The notes: generated from the sequence alone by a model not told the origin. Positions 9,425-19,268 are shown, counted from the stretch's first letter. The stretch: DNA of 64,000 nt from Winogradskyella sp. KYW1333 (GCF_003335675.1 NZ_QPHL01000011.1:92705-156704); one strand, 5' to 3'. Numbers and translations: made by a program.

Positions 9425-10114
9425 ATGGACAATATTCAAAAAAACTTTGAGACAAGATTTACTGGTTGGGCTTTTATATTGGCCGCAATATTATTGTGGT
9501 TTGGTTGGGCATTGTCTCCACATCATATAGGAGAATATATTGTTGCCTCGGATTTTGAAGCGATTGGCGAAAGTGTTTGGACTTGGATTTGGATTTACCG
9601 TATACATATTTTTGGCTGGGTTACAATGGGTATTTCCTTATTTGCCTTGGTAGCGGCTACTACTCGAAAACCATATAGAGTTGTTATTTTACCTGGAGCA
9701 GGAATGGTTATAATTGGCACATTTACATTGGCTATTGCAAATGCTTATTTCTATAATTTTGGAGCTTGGGGTGTAGGTGAAACTGCTGGAAAAACTGCAA
9801 TGGAAATTGAAGCGTTTGTTAATGATATTTTATATACAAACCAATATGTTACATGTTTTATTAGATTTGGGCGTGTTTTCTCTGGCGTAGGATTGGTACT
9901 ATTAGGATTTACATTTATTAAATGGCATATGGTGAGTAAATTGTTAGGATGGTTTACTGCTCTTTTAGGATTAGCAGCGATGGTTGTTATTATGGGTATT
10001 TCTGATAATTTTGAAATTTACAAACCACTATTTCATGTTAAGGTATTATGGTTGGTTGCAATGGGTGCCGTGATTTTAAAAAATGGAATAAATTTGCCAA
10101 AAATTGAAGAGTAG
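9425..10114 (+). CDS. Six-helix integral membrane protein of unknown function
   Basis: 229 residues with about six predicted membrane helices (roughly 13-30, 53-78, 85-108, 143-165, 170-190 and 203-222). I do not recognise the family. Histidines occur at HH (about 33-34), in one helix (YRIHIFGW) and in the last (FHVKVLW), which could be haem or metal ligands, but no named motif is complete. It is divergent from the sulfite oxidase operon and shares its regulatory region, so co-regulation is plausible. Confidence 0.75.
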   Translation: MDNIQKNFETRFTGWAFILAAILLWFGWALSPHHIGEYIVASDFEAIGESVWTWIWIYRIHIFGWVTMGISLFALVAATTRKPYRVVILPGAGMVIIGTFTLAIANAYFYNFGAWGVGETAGKTAMEIEAFVNDILYTNQYVTCFIRFGRVFSGVGLVLLGFTFIKWHMVSKLLGWFTALLGLAAMVVIMGISDNFEIYKPLFHVKVLWLVAMGAVILKNGINLPKIEE

Positions 10115-10136
10115 TATATTCGGTCTATAAAATGCT

Positions 10137-10178
10137 AAACAACTAATCCTTTATTCTCTATATAAAAAGTAGTTGTTT
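10137..10178. terminator. Weak convergent hairpin
   Basis: Nine-base arms AAACAACTA (10137-10145) and TAGTTGTTT (10170-10178) enclose the stop codon of the minus-strand gene. The loop is long (24 bases), so this is weak. Confidence 0.3.
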
Positions 10179-10417
10179 ACCAGTTTTATATATTTCTGTT
10201 TTGCTTCGTCTTGACTGATATTCTGTACTTGAAATAATGCGTTTGTTTTAAAAGCATTTATTATTGGCTTTTTGCTATTTGGCCTTCCATAGTCATTTGT
10301 GGCTTTTTTATAATAAGCATATAGACGTAACAGAAAATCTGCGGGGAAAGGTTCTGTGTGTTCGTTTACAAGCTCTACAGCATCCCTAAATTCTATTTCT
10401 AATTCTTTTGCAGTCAT
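10151..10417 (-). CDS. Acyl-CoA-binding protein (ACBP) family
   Basis: 88 residues, the usual length of a single ACBP four-helix bundle. Characteristic positions are present: the LLRLYAYYKKAT helix, a GRP turn, and the C-terminal KQKYIKLVNNY helix. ACBPs bind long-chain acyl-CoA in the cytoplasm and buffer or deliver it. The gene overlaps psd by one base and is the last member of a run of phospholipid genes, so its acyl-CoA pool probably serves membrane lipid synthesis. The tryptophan found in many eukaryotic ACBPs is replaced here. Confidence 0.85.
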   Translation of the reverse strand: MTAKELEIEFRDAVELVNEHTEPFPADFLLRLYAYYKKATNDYGRPNSKKPIINAFKTNALFQVQNISQDEAKQKYIKLVNNYFLYRE

Positions 10418-11067
10418 TACATTTCTGCTATAACACTCTCACCACCACGGACTTTTTGATTCAATTCAACTTTTATTTTGGCATCTAAAGGTAAAAATAA
10501 ATCTACACGAGAACCAAATTTTATAAATCCAGAATCGTCACCTTGCGATACTAAGGAATTGGGTTTTGCATAGTTAACAATCCGTTTTGCTAATGCTCCA
10601 GCAATTTGTCTATAAAGGACTTTGCCAAATATTTTATTTTCAAGTACAACAGTTGTACGTTCATTTTCTTCACTAGCCTTGGGATGCCATGCTACTAAAT
10701 ATTTTCCAGGGTGATATTTTGAAAATGCAACATTTCCAGATATAGGATAACGTGTTACATGCACATTTAATGGAGACATAAAAACGGATACCTGTATGCG
10801 CTTGTCGTTAAATACTTCCTTTTCAAATACTTCTTCAATTACAACAACTTTTCCATCTACAGGTGATAAGACATGATTATCATCCGCGTGAGTATGTCGT
10901 TTTGGATTTCTAAAAAACTGAAGTATAAGTATGAAGAAAATTAAGACCCCAATCATTAAGCTTTTTCTTAGCAATTCAATAGTAATAAAACCATCTATTA
11001 AGAAAAATAATCCTACAACAATAATTAGAGAAACAAATATAATTTTATGACCTTCTTTATGAAACAT
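10417..11067 (-). CDS. psd: Phosphatidylserine decarboxylase proenzyme
   Basis: 216 residues, the short bacterial type. Two N-terminal membrane helices (about 9-47) precede the catalytic domain. The self-cleavage site is the FGS motif near residues 184-186; serine 186 would become the pyruvoyl group. SPVDGKVV and the histidines of HVTRYP are also typical. It converts phosphatidylserine to phosphatidylethanolamine on the inner membrane. It overlaps cdsA by 11 bases, so the two steps of the pathway are made together. Confidence 0.95.
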   Translation of the reverse strand: MFHKEGHKIIFVSLIIVVGLFFLIDGFITIELLRKSLMIGVLIFFILILQFFRNPKRHTHADDNHVLSPVDGKVVVIEEVFEKEVFNDKRIQVSVFMSPLNVHVTRYPISGNVAFSKYHPGKYLVAWHPKASEENERTTVVLENKIFGKVLYRQIAGALAKRIVNYAKPNSLVSQGDDSGFIKFGSRVDLFLPLDAKIKVELNQKVRGGESVIAEM

Positions 11068-11875
11068 AATTTAAAATTCTAAGGAATAAATAAATAAATG
11101 GTGATGCAAAGATAAGACTATCTAATCGGTCTAGTAAACCACCATGACCTGGCATAATTACACCACTGTCCTTAACACTAGCCTGCCGCTTAAATTTAGA
11201 TTCAATTAAGTCTCCAAATGTCCCCATCACACTAACAATTATTGCTAAGATTAGCCAATTGGTAGAAGTTAGAGTTTTAGTATAATAGAAAATGAAGTAA
11301 CTTGAAACACAGGCAAAAAACAGCCCACCTAAAAATCCTTCAACAGTTTTTTTTGGTGAGATACTTGGGAATAACTTTTGTTTTCCAAAATTCTTACCTA
11401 TTAGATATGCGGCACTATCATTAAACCAAACTAGGATAAATCCACCTAATAAAAGAAGAGGGGTAAAGCTGTTGTTATAATTCGCGATTAATAACATAAA
11501 AACAAATCCACTTGTTAAATAAAATGTGGTTAGTATAAATCGTTTTGATTCAAAAAGCGGAATGTTATTTTCTGTAAATAAATCTTTGATTAAAAGAAGG
11601 TTAACGAAAATGGTTACAACAAGTAATATTTGAATAGCTTCGTTACTGGTTGATATGTTTTTCCATAAACAGATATACCAAAATGCAAAATAGATTAATA
11701 GAAATAGGACATATTGAATATAGGAATTTAGTTTTATTAACCTACTGAATTCTACTAGGCTCAAAATGCCGAAAATAGCCATTACAAATACTAAACCTAT
11801 TTGATAGTACAGCGATCCTAGTAATAGTAATACATATATAATCCCAGAAATGGCTCTAATGGATAGCTCTTTCAT
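11057..11875 (-). CDS. cdsA: Phosphatidate cytidylyltransferase (CDP-diglyceride synthase)
   Basis: 272 residues with about eight membrane helices. The C-terminal family signature is present in the stretch from GDLIESKFKR through KDSGVIMPGHGGLLDRLDS, which binds metal and CTP. It makes CDP-diacylglycerol from phosphatidate, the precursor of all phospholipids. It overlaps the upstream LUD gene by one base and the downstream psd by 11. Confidence 0.95.
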   Translation of the reverse strand: MKELSIRAISGIIYVLLLLGSLYYQIGLVFVMAIFGILSLVEFSRLIKLNSYIQYVLFLLIYFAFWYICLWKNISTSNEAIQILLVVTIFVNLLLIKDLFTENNIPLFESKRFILTTFYLTSGFVFMLLIANYNNSFTPLLLLGGFILVWFNDSAAYLIGKNFGKQKLFPSISPKKTVEGFLGGLFFACVSSYFIFYYTKTLTSTNWLILAIIVSVMGTFGDLIESKFKRQASVKDSGVIMPGHGGLLDRLDSLIFASPFIYLFLRILNYVS

Positions 11876-12483
11876 TATAGATCTTCTAATAGAAGTAAGT
11901 ATAAGTTTTTGGCGCTGCTACCGTAAGTTAAGAAGTCTTTATCCTCTGCAACCTTAAAATGTTTGATGGTAGTAATATTTGTTGGTATAGTAGCTTTACT
12001 TTTTTCCTTAATGCCCTTTAGTCCTTCACCAATGCTCTCTACAAATTGACTGGTAGTTGCATAAATTATGAAGTTGTGAGGTAATTCCTTTAATTTTTTT
12101 TCGGCAATCTGATTTGATGAGATTAATAGCGATCCGTCATCTGAAATTAAATACTCACAAGTTGAAAGAAAATAGGATGTCTCAGATATTTTTTTAGATT
12201 TTTTAAGATCAAATCCTTTAAACAATTCTTCTAATCTTTCATCAATAATAAAGGCCTTCTTATTATGCCAATTATTTTCAATTAGAATTGAATTGAAGCT
12301 ATCCTTAATCTCATCCATGTTTTCACAATACAAAAACTTACCACCATTAGCTTTGAAATTTATTGTAAATCTCTCATCAGCAGGCAATTTGATTTCTGGC
12401 ATATACTTGCCACGCTCTTCATTTGGTATAGTTTCTTCAGAAGGATCCTTTTTTTTTCCGAAGAGTTTACGAAATAAGCTCAT
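11875..12483 (-). CDS. LUD-domain (LutB/LutC-like) protein
   Basis: 202 residues resembling the LUD domain of lactate utilisation proteins, without iron-sulfur motifs. Recognisable parts are the ISDDGSLLISSNQ stretch and the C-terminal glycine/asparagine patch near YGSSAKN. It starts with a lysine-rich, probably cytoplasmic segment. Its placement between ftsH and cdsA recurs, to my memory, in flavobacterial genomes, but a biochemical role is not established and I do not assign lactate metabolism to it. Confidence 0.72.
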   Translation of the reverse strand: MSLFRKLFGKKKDPSEETIPNEERGKYMPEIKLPADERFTINFKANGGKFLYCENMDEIKDSFNSILIENNWHNKKAFIIDERLEELFKGFDLKKSKKISETSYFLSTCEYLISDDGSLLISSNQIAEKKLKELPHNFIIYATTSQFVESIGEGLKGIKEKSKATIPTNITTIKHFKVAEDKDFLTYGSSAKNLYLLLLEDL

Positions 12484-12586
12484 TCAATTGTCGCTATTAA
12501 TGCTGTAGTTAGTGTATTTATCAAATATAAAAAAACTTAAATTAACATTTAATCAATTTAAATTTTTTATATAATGTAATGAGTCT

Positions 12587-14530
12587 CTACTCTTCTTCCT
12601 CATTGAGTTTGTCCTCTTTATCATAAGGACGTTTTCCAAATATTTTCTCGAGATTATCTTTAAAGATCACCTCTTTATCAAGTAAAACTTCAGCAAGTTG
12701 AGTCAACTTATCTTTATTTGCATCTAAAAGCTCTACAGCTCTATCATATTGTTTTTCAATGATATCTGAAATTTCTTTATCAATTAATTCTGCGGTTTGT
12801 TCGCTATAAGGCTTTGTAAATCCATATTCTGATTGACCCGAAGAATCATAGTAAGTTAAGTTACCTACTTTATCACTTAATCCATAAATTGTCACCATGG
12901 CTCTTGCTTGTTTAGTGACCTTTTCTAAATCACTTAAAGCACCTGTAGATATTTTTCCAAAGATAACTTGTTCAGCAGCTCTGCCACCTAATGCTGCACA
13001 CATCTCATCTAACATTTGTTCTGGTCTCACGATTAAGCGTTCTTCTGGTAAATACCATGCTGCTCCAAGTGATCGTCCTCTTGGTACAATTGTCACTTTA
13101 ACTAGCGGTGCTGCATGTTCTAATATCCAACTCACAGTAGCATGTCCTGCTTCGTGGAAGGCAACAGCTCTTTTCTCTTCAGGTGTAATAATTTTGTTTT
13201 TCTTTTCTAGTCCACCGATAATTCTATCAACAGCATCTAGGAAGTCTTGTTTGTTCACAGTTTTGTTGCCCTTTCTTGCAGCAATAAGCGCAGCCTCATT
13301 ACAAACATTAGCAATATCAGCACCAGAAAAACCTGGAGTCTGTTTAGCCAAGAAATCCACATCTAATGAATTATCTTTTTTTAGCGGCCTAAGGTGTACT
13401 TCGAAAATTTCTTTACGTTCTCTAACATCTGGAAGATCTACATAAATCTGCCGATCAAATCGTCCAGCTCTCATCAACGCACTGTCTAACACGTCAGCTC
13501 TATTGGTTGCTGCTAATACAATAACATTTGTATTTGTACCAAAACCATCCATTTCTGTTAAGAGCTGATTCAATGTGTTCTCCCTTTCATCATTAGAGCC
13601 CGAAAAATTACTTTTACCACGTGCTCTACCAATGGCATCAATTTCATCTATGAATATTATTGATGGTGATTTTTCTTTGGCTTGTTTAAATAGGTCTCTT
13701 ACACGTGATGCACCAACACCCACAAACATTTCCACAAAATCCGATCCTGATAACGAGAAAAATGGTACTTGTGCCTCACCCGCTACAGCCTTTGCCAATA
13801 AGGTTTTACCAGTACCTGGAGGGCCTACTAAAAGAGCACCTTTTGGGATTTTGCCACCTAAGGCGGTATATTTTTCAGGAAACTTTAAAAAGTCTACAAT
13901 CTCTTGTACTTCCTCCTTTGCACCTTCCAGACCAGCAACATCCTTAAATGAAGTTTTAGTATCCGTTTTTTCATCAAACAGTTTAGCTTTGGATTTACCA
14001 ATATTAAATATTTGGCCACCAGCGCCTCCGCCACCACCAGATGACATTCTTCGCATTATAAAAATCCATACACCTATGATGAGAATAAATGGTAATAGAG
14101 TCAATAGAAAATCTCCCCAGACATTTTGTTCTGTTTCATATTTTACTTCAGTAATAAGATTATTGTCTTGTATACTTTGCCTTATATCCTTTTCAAAGTT
14201 TTGTAAATCACCGAATTCAAATTTATAATTAGGAACAGGTGAAACAGAAGGTAGGATTGATTTTGGTCTCGATTTTTTATGAACTTCTAATTGTTGTGCC
14301 TCTTTTGTCAAATAAACACGTGCTTCTCTTTTATTGACTATTTCAACCTTAGCAACATCACCCTTATCTAAATATTCCAGGAATTGAGCTGGCGTAGTTT
14401 GCATACCAGCTGAACTAGCGAAACCACCAGAAAATAGTTGTATTGATAAGAAAACAGCGATTATCACGCCATATACCCAATACGGGCTTACTTTTGGTTT
14501 CTTCTTTAAATTTTTATTATCCTTTGCCAT
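12587..14530 (-). CDS. ftsH: ATP-dependent zinc metalloprotease FtsH
   Basis: 647 residues. Two membrane segments (about 16-35 and 140-160) flank a periplasmic domain, followed by an AAA+ module with Walker A GPPGTGKT and Walker [12 protein letters not shown], then the M41 protease domain with HEAGH near 459-463. A glycine-rich patch follows the second helix. It extracts and degrades membrane and some soluble proteins. It lies just downstream of rsfS and upstream of the lipid genes; in E. coli FtsH controls lipid A synthesis, so the neighbourhood is suggestive. Confidence 0.98.
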   Translation of the reverse strand: MAKDNKNLKKKPKVSPYWVYGVIIAVFLSIQLFSGGFASSAGMQTTPAQFLEYLDKGDVAKVEIVNKREARVYLTKEAQQLEVHKKSRPKSILPSVSPVPNYKFEFGDLQNFEKDIRQSIQDNNLITEVKYETEQNVWGDFLLTLLPFILIIGVWIFIMRRMSSGGGGGAGGQIFNIGKSKAKLFDEKTDTKTSFKDVAGLEGAKEEVQEIVDFLKFPEKYTALGGKIPKGALLVGPPGTGKTLLAKAVAGEAQVPFFSLSGSDFVEMFVGVGASRVRDLFKQAKEKSPSIIFIDEIDAIGRARGKSNFSGSNDERENTLNQLLTEMDGFGTNTNVIVLAATNRADVLDSALMRAGRFDRQIYVDLPDVRERKEIFEVHLRPLKKDNSLDVDFLAKQTPGFSGADIANVCNEAALIAARKGNKTVNKQDFLDAVDRIIGGLEKKNKIITPEEKRAVAFHEAGHATVSWILEHAAPLVKVTIVPRGRSLGAAWYLPEERLIVRPEQMLDEMCAALGGRAAEQVIFGKISTGALSDLEKVTKQARAMVTIYGLSDKVGNLTYYDSSGQSEYGFTKPYSEQTAELIDKEISDIIEKQYDRAVELLDANKDKLTQLAEVLLDKEVIFKDNLEKIFGKRPYDKEDKLNEEEE

Positions 14531-14547
14531 TCGTAGCTTTTCTCTTT

Positions 14548-14919
14548 TTAATAACTCGTTTCAATTTGGGTAGTTTTAGCATCCCCCCAAAGACTTTCTA
14601 TATCGTAATATTCACGTACTTGTTTTTGAAAAACATGTACAACCACATTTACATAATCCATTAATACCCATTCTGCATTGTCTTCTCCTTCGACATGCCA
14701 TGGTTTATCTTTTAAGATTTTACTAACTTGTTTTTGGATGGAGTTAACTATTGCGTTAACCTGAGTGTTTGAAGTACCTTCACATACAATAAAATAATCG
14801 CAAACGGTATTTTCTATTTCTCGTAAATCTAAAATTGTGATCTCTTTACCTTTTACCTCCTCAATACCACTAATCATTGTTGTAATGAGTTGGTCTGCAC
14901 TAGGTTTTTCTTTCGTCAT
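14548..14919 (-). CDS. rsfS: Ribosomal silencing factor RsfS (Iojap family)
   Basis: 123 residues, the usual length. The conserved core is seen in TVCDYFIVCEGTSNTQVNAI and, further on, HVEG...WVLMDYVNVVVHVF. RsfS binds ribosomal protein L14 and blocks subunit joining under starvation. It begins the minus-strand run to ftsH, 17 bases away. A TAACTTTG element lies about 20 bases upstream of its ATG. Confidence 0.95.
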   Translation of the reverse strand: MTKEKPSADQLITTMISGIEEVKGKEITILDLREIENTVCDYFIVCEGTSNTQVNAIVNSIQKQVSKILKDKPWHVEGEDNAEWVLMDYVNVVVHVFQKQVREYYDIESLWGDAKTTQIETSY

Positions 14920-14939
14920 TAATTTAATTTAAATTTATG

Positions 14940-14947
14940 CAAAGTTA
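14940..14947 (-). promoter_or_regulatory. -7 promoter element upstream of rsfS
   Basis: Read on the minus strand, TAACTTTG followed by C matches TAnnTTTG. It would drive the rsfS-ftsH-cdsA-psd run. Confidence 0.55.
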
Positions 14948-15015
14948 TTATTTTTTTAGTTCTTGTAAGTCGTATTTCACATAAGAAAACTATAAAATAA
15001 AACCCCTTTTAGGAT

Positions 15016-15747
15016 ATGTATGTAATCAAACTTGGTGCCATTGGCTCTACAAATGCCTATCTAAAGGAATTGACCTTAACGTCAATACCTCAAGATTATA
15101 CGGTTGTTGTATCAGAGCATCAAACAAATGGAAGAGGTCAAATGGGGACAAAATGGGAGACTGAAGCTGGTAAAAACCTCACTGTTAGTGTCTTTAAGAA
15201 AATTTTGAAGCTTAATATACAGGAACAATTTTATATAAGTATGTGTGTTTCTTTGGCCATAACAGAAACCTTAGGAAAGTTTCAAATTAAACAATTACGT
15301 ATAAAATGGCCTAACGACATTTTGTCAGCAAATAAGAAAATTTGTGGCATATTAATCGAGAATATAATTAAGAACAACAAAATGGTTGGTTCAATAATTG
15401 GTATTGGACTGAATGTAAACCAAAAATTTTTTAATGATTTAAGCCAAGCGTCATCGTTAAGTTTACTAACAGGAATTATATACAGTAAAGAAGAAATTTT
15501 GTCTGAAATATTAAAGCAAATACAATTTTACTTTGATTTGCTTGAATCAGGTAAAAAGTCGTTTATTAAAAATAAATATGAAAATCAGTTATTCAGAATC
15601 AATAAGCCATCTACATTCAAATTAAATAATGACGAAACACTTTCTGGAATTATTAAGGGAATAGATAATGTAGGTAAACTAATTATCTGGACTGAAGACG
15701 AAATTTTAAGAACCTTTGATCTAAAGGAAATTAAATTACTATATTAA
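15016..15747 (+). CDS. birA: Biotin-[acetyl-CoA-carboxylase] ligase
   Basis: 243 residues, only the catalytic and C-terminal domains; the N-terminal helix-turn-helix of E. coli BirA is absent, so it is a ligase and not a repressor. The biotinoyl-AMP loop GRGQMGTKWE and the lysine of IKWPND are visible. It attaches biotin to carboxylase carrier protein. Its last four bases overlap the end of the convergent SRPBCC gene. Confidence 0.94.
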   Translation: MYVIKLGAIGSTNAYLKELTLTSIPQDYTVVVSEHQTNGRGQMGTKWETEAGKNLTVSVFKKILKLNIQEQFYISMCVSLAITETLGKFQIKQLRIKWPNDILSANKKICGILIENIIKNNKMVGSIIGIGLNVNQKFFNDLSQASSLSLLTGIIYSKEEILSEILKQIQFYFDLLESGKKSFIKNKYENQLFRINKPSTFKLNNDETLSGIIKGIDNVGKLIIWTEDEILRTFDLKEIKLLY

Positions 15748-16139
15748 ATTGTGGTTTTCATCTTTGTCGCTAAAGTCTCTATGAATTTACTAATTGGGCC
15801 TTTAATCATCATTGCCATCATAGCGTTAAATTCTCCCTGAAAAGATAATTGAATCTCACTTTGGTTTTCAGAGATTTCTGAAATATGACTAGTCAACGAA
15901 AAATCTAATTTGCCACCTGCTGCCCCAAGCACAATCTTGCTGTGTGGTATTTCTTCTTTCTTTTTTAAAATAATTTCGGGCATTCCCTTTAAAGCGAATA
16001 CAAATTTATCTTTTTCTAAAACTTCAAATTTACTAATGTTCTCTGGCATAAGGGATTCGAAGTTCTCAACTTGGGATAAAAAATTATACGCTTCTTTGGA
16101 AGTTTTATCTAATATTACTTTTGGTGATTCTAAATTCAT
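15744..16139 (-). CDS. SRPBCC (START-like) family protein
   Basis: 131 residues of a helix-grip fold. An N-terminal strand and amphipathic helix (VENFESLMPENISKF) resemble polyketide-cyclase/CoxG-type binding proteins, with a long C-terminal helix containing MMAMMIKGPISKFIETLATKM. The ligand is unknown. It follows pyrE by 18 bases on the same strand and is probably co-transcribed with it. Confidence 0.75.
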   Translation of the reverse strand: MNLESPKVILDKTSKEAYNFLSQVENFESLMPENISKFEVLEKDKFVFALKGMPEIILKKKEEIPHSKIVLGAAGGKLDFSLTSHISEISENQSEIQLSFQGEFNAMMAMMIKGPISKFIETLATKMKTTI

Positions 16140-16157
16140 AAATTGTCTTTTACTATA

Positions 16158-16802
16158 TCAATTTGCGTTCCATTCGCTAGGATTTGCATTCCACTGCGCT
16201 AAAATGTCAAGTTGCTTTGCTGTAATATAATTAGTATCAAGTGCCTGTTCTAAAAGGGTTTCATAATTACCAAGGGTGTGCAACTCGACATTGGCTTTTT
16301 TAAAATTTACTTTTGCAATTTCAAATCCATAAGAAAAAATACCAACCATACCCTTAACAGTTATATCAGCTTCATGCAAAGCTTTTACAGCGTTTAAACT
16401 ACTTTTTCCTGTACTAATTAAATCTTCAACTACAACTACATTCTGTTCTTTTTCAATATATCCCTCAATTTGATTTTGTCGACCATGTTTTTTTGCCTCT
16501 GGTCTAACATAAATGAAGGGAAGATTTAAATATTCAGCCACTAATACACCCATGCCTATCGCACCAGTTGCTACACCTGCAATTACGTCTGGTTTGCCAT
16601 AAGATTCCTTTATATGTTTTGCCATTGTTTCCCTTACATAATTTCTAATTTGAGGGTAAGAAAGAACAATTCTATTATCACAATAAATCGGTGATTTCCA
16701 GCCAGAAGCCCATGTAAAAGGTTCATTCGGTTGTAATTTTATTGCATTGATTTGCAATAAAAATTCGGCTGTTTTTTTCGCTGTTTCCTTGTTAAAAATC
16801 AT
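16158..16802 (-). CDS. pyrE: Orotate phosphoribosyltransferase
   Basis: 214 residues. The PRPP-binding motif VVVVEDLISTGKS and the loop around RPEAKKHGRQNQIEG are clear. It forms OMP from orotate in pyrimidine synthesis. A promoter-like TAATTTTAC sits immediately before the ATG on the minus strand, so the leader is very short if used. The C-terminus ends with a duplicated WNAN separated by PSE, which looks like a small recent repeat and is unlikely to affect the fold. Confidence 0.96.
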   Translation of the reverse strand: MIFNKETAKKTAEFLLQINAIKLQPNEPFTWASGWKSPIYCDNRIVLSYPQIRNYVRETMAKHIKESYGKPDVIAGVATGAIGMGVLVAEYLNLPFIYVRPEAKKHGRQNQIEGYIEKEQNVVVVEDLISTGKSSLNAVKALHEADITVKGMVGIFSYGFEIAKVNFKKANVELHTLGNYETLLEQALDTNYITAKQLDILAQWNANPSEWNAN

Positions 16803-16922
16803 GACGTAAAATTAATCAAATTAAGACGTAATAAAATTTTAAACTTAAATAAATTATAATTTAAAGTTGAACGCTTAAAAAATTTTATTTTTACCATATC
16901 AAGTAATTAAAAGAATTTTTGT

Positions 16923-17504
16923 GTGTACACTGTTTATGTAAGTAATAAACCTATAATATTAACGACTAGGATTGAACCTGAAACTGATTTCAAGTCATTT
17001 CTTCTAAAGTCAGTTAATATAGGAAAGGTTATTAAAACTTTAAATTCTACAAATCTAAAGGGTGTTCATCTTATTCATAAAAACCCTGACAGATTATTAT
17101 CTGGATTTTTGAAGTTACTTCCTAATGTTATTGCTGGTGGTGGCAAAGTGTACAATGCCAATAACGAAATCCTGTTTATTTATCGAAATAACAAATGGGA
17201 TTTTCCTAAGGGCAAAATAGAAGGTAAGGAATCTATACAAGAAACTGCCATTAGGGAGGTAGAAGAGGAAACAGGTGTTAAAGGCTTAAAAATTGCTAAA
17301 GAACTGCCTACAACATATCATATTTTTAAACGTAATGGTAAGCATAAAATAAAAATTACTTATTGGTTTGAAATGAAGACTAATTTTAATGGTAAACTAT
17401 TTCCGCAAGAAAAGGAGGGTATAACTAAGGTAAAATGGCTTAATGATCAAGATTCTCAAAAAGCATTAAAAAATAGTTATGCTAACATAAAAATATTAGT
17501 TTAA
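16923..17504 (+). CDS. NUDIX hydrolase
   Basis: 193 residues. The NUDIX box is present from GKIEGKE to REVEEETG and fits the G-x5-E-x7-RE-x2-EE-x-G pattern, preceded by KWDFPKG. The first 70 residues are an extra N-terminal domain common in flavobacterial members. It hydrolyses a nucleoside diphosphate-linked substrate that cannot be identified here. The start is GTG at 16923; there is no ATG nearby that would keep the N-terminus MYTVYVSNKP. Confidence 0.88.
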   Translation: MYTVYVSNKPIILTTRIEPETDFKSFLLKSVNIGKVIKTLNSTNLKGVHLIHKNPDRLLSGFLKLLPNVIAGGGKVYNANNEILFIYRNNKWDFPKGKIEGKESIQETAIREVEEETGVKGLKIAKELPTTYHIFKRNGKHKIKITYWFEMKTNFNGKLFPQEKEGITKVKWLNDQDSQKALKNSYANIKILV

Positions 17505-17516
17505 TATTGGTTGATT

Positions 17517-19268
17517 TTAATTTTTTAATACTCGATATATAGGATATTGCATGTGGGCTTTCTCATAATTACCACTCTGTTTATGTATCCAATCTAACTG
17601 TGCATACCAGTTATCTGCAAATTCTTTGTCAAATGTTTTTCTGAGGTTAAAACCAATCTGCAGTTTTGGATTTGCTCTTAAGACTAAATTTGCTCTGTCC
17701 TCCCATACATAAGGAGAAAATCCTTCTTTTTGCTGTAATATTGTATCAAAAAAATTCCAATTAAAGAAAGAATCCACAGCTTCAGGTTCTAAAGTTTCTA
17801 GAAGATATCTAATTGAAGTTTGATCAGTGTAAATTAGATAATCACCCTTTCTGAATTTAATTTCCTCAATGAAAGACTTAACTTTTGTGGCGTAATGTGA
17901 ATAGTGTCCTTCGTAAGGTGATTTTCGAGTTTTGTAGTCATCAATTTTGTAAGATTCTACTTTTATTATTGTATCCTTTTCTAATTGTGATAATACCACA
18001 TCATTTAATTTAACAAGGCCAATTACATTATGCCAACCTTGTGGAATTATGTAAGCTTTGGGTATTTCAATTTCTGAAGTTGATTTAAAGTAATTACGAT
18101 ATGTAACAGGCTTTTCAAATGGTTTTGTTCTGTCGTATTTTAATCTTTGCTTTCCAGTTAAATCGCTGCGAATCATAAAACCTTCAAAACCTTTAAAATT
18201 TAAAGTTGAAGACTTTGTAGTATCAATACTCCAGGTTAAAGGGTAGGTCCTACCAGCGGACCAAGTTTTTGATTGTTTATTTCTTAGTGCTTTGATTTGA
18301 TCACCTTCTTCCTCAATAATTTCAATCATGCTTACCATAAGTTCGTAAGTACCTTCAACCCTTTTTTGATATGGTTTTAGCATGTGGGTTTCAACCATCA
18401 TACCGAGTGTATTAAATAGTGTCGTATAGCCAGTGGAGTAACGCGGTGAATCCATAAATTGAGTAAAACCAGAATCTGGTGTTCTGTTAAATACATTGAC
18501 ATAAGGTGTAACATCCCAAGTTTTTTCTTTCAATTTTTCTTCCAGATTAGGTATCATTCTACCATTGATATAATTCCCCAAAACACCACCCATTTTATTG
18601 TGTTGTGTAAAAAGATGTGTAAGTGTGTATTGATAATCAGCACCATTACTAACATGATTGTCAATAAAAACATCTGGTTTGACCAAATGAAATATCTGAG
18701 CAAATGTGCGAGCATTTTTACTGTCGGATTTTATAAAATCTCTATTTAAATCATAGTTACGAGCATTTCCTCTAAAGCCATATTCTTGAGGTCCATTTTG
18801 GTTTGTACGCGTTCCGGAATTTCGGTTAAGACTGCCTCCAACATTATAGATTGGGATTGTTACTAAAATAGTTTTTTCTGGTTTATCAATTTTATTTTGA
18901 ACGATATCTCTGAAGAGCATCATCGTAGCATCAATACCATCTGACTCACCAGGATGAATTCCATTGTTTATTAATAAAATTCTATTTGTATCTCTTAACT
19001 TGTTAAAATCATCTCCAGTACCTTTAGTGTTTAGTGTAACAAGGTGTAACGGTTTTCCCGAATCCGTTTCTCCAATAGGTTTAATAGTTATTTGATTATA
19101 GGATTCTGCCAAGTCAGAATAGAATTGAATTGTCTGATCGTAAGTAGCAGTTTCAATCCCCTTACTTTCTTCAAATATTGTAGTAAAAGATTGTGATTTA
19201 TCATTATTGGAATCTCTCGAACAAGACACTATAATTAGACATAGAAATAGAAGTTTTTTCATATTCAT
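17517..19268 (-). CDS. M14-family metallocarboxypeptidase lipoprotein
   Basis: 583 residues. The signal peptide ends IIVSC, a lipobox, so the mature protein is membrane anchored. The zinc-binding HPGES motif is near residue 100 and the third ligand is in DNHVSNGADY. The overall pattern is that of Bacteroidota zinc carboxypeptidases with a long C-terminal region after the catalytic domain (from about residue 340). It probably trims peptides in the periplasm or at the surface. It is convergent with the NUDIX gene, 12 bases apart. Confidence 0.88.
   Translation of the reverse strand: MNMKKLLFLCLIIVSCSRDSNNDKSQSFTTIFEESKGIETATYDQTIQFYSDLAESYNQITIKPIGETDSGKPLHLVTLNTKGTGDDFNKLRDTNRILLINNGIHPGESDGIDATMMLFRDIVQNKIDKPEKTILVTIPIYNVGGSLNRNSGTRTNQNGPQEYGFRGNARNYDLNRDFIKSDSKNARTFAQIFHLVKPDVFIDNHVSNGADYQYTLTHLFTQHNKMGGVLGNYINGRMIPNLEEKLKEKTWDVTPYVNVFNRTPDSGFTQFMDSPRYSTGYTTLFNTLGMMVETHMLKPYQKRVEGTYELMVSMIEIIEEEGDQIKALRNKQSKTWSAGRTYPLTWSIDTTKSSTLNFKGFEGFMIRSDLTGKQRLKYDRTKPFEKPVTYRNYFKSTSEIEIPKAYIIPQGWHNVIGLVKLNDVVLSQLEKDTIIKVESYKIDDYKTRKSPYEGHYSHYATKVKSFIEEIKFRKGDYLIYTDQTSIRYLLETLEPEAVDSFFNWNFFDTILQQKEGFSPYVWEDRANLVLRANPKLQIGFNLRKTFDKEFADNWYAQLDWIHKQSGNYEKAHMQYPIYRVLKN

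Noticed and set aside
12897..14228. Two long plus-strand frames opposite ftsH
   Set aside because: They mirror the ftsH codons, have no signal of their own and no promoter; ftsH is certain.
16158..16200. Repeated WNAN at the end of pyrE as a functional motif
   Set aside because: It is a small imperfect repeat at the C-terminus, outside the catalytic region.
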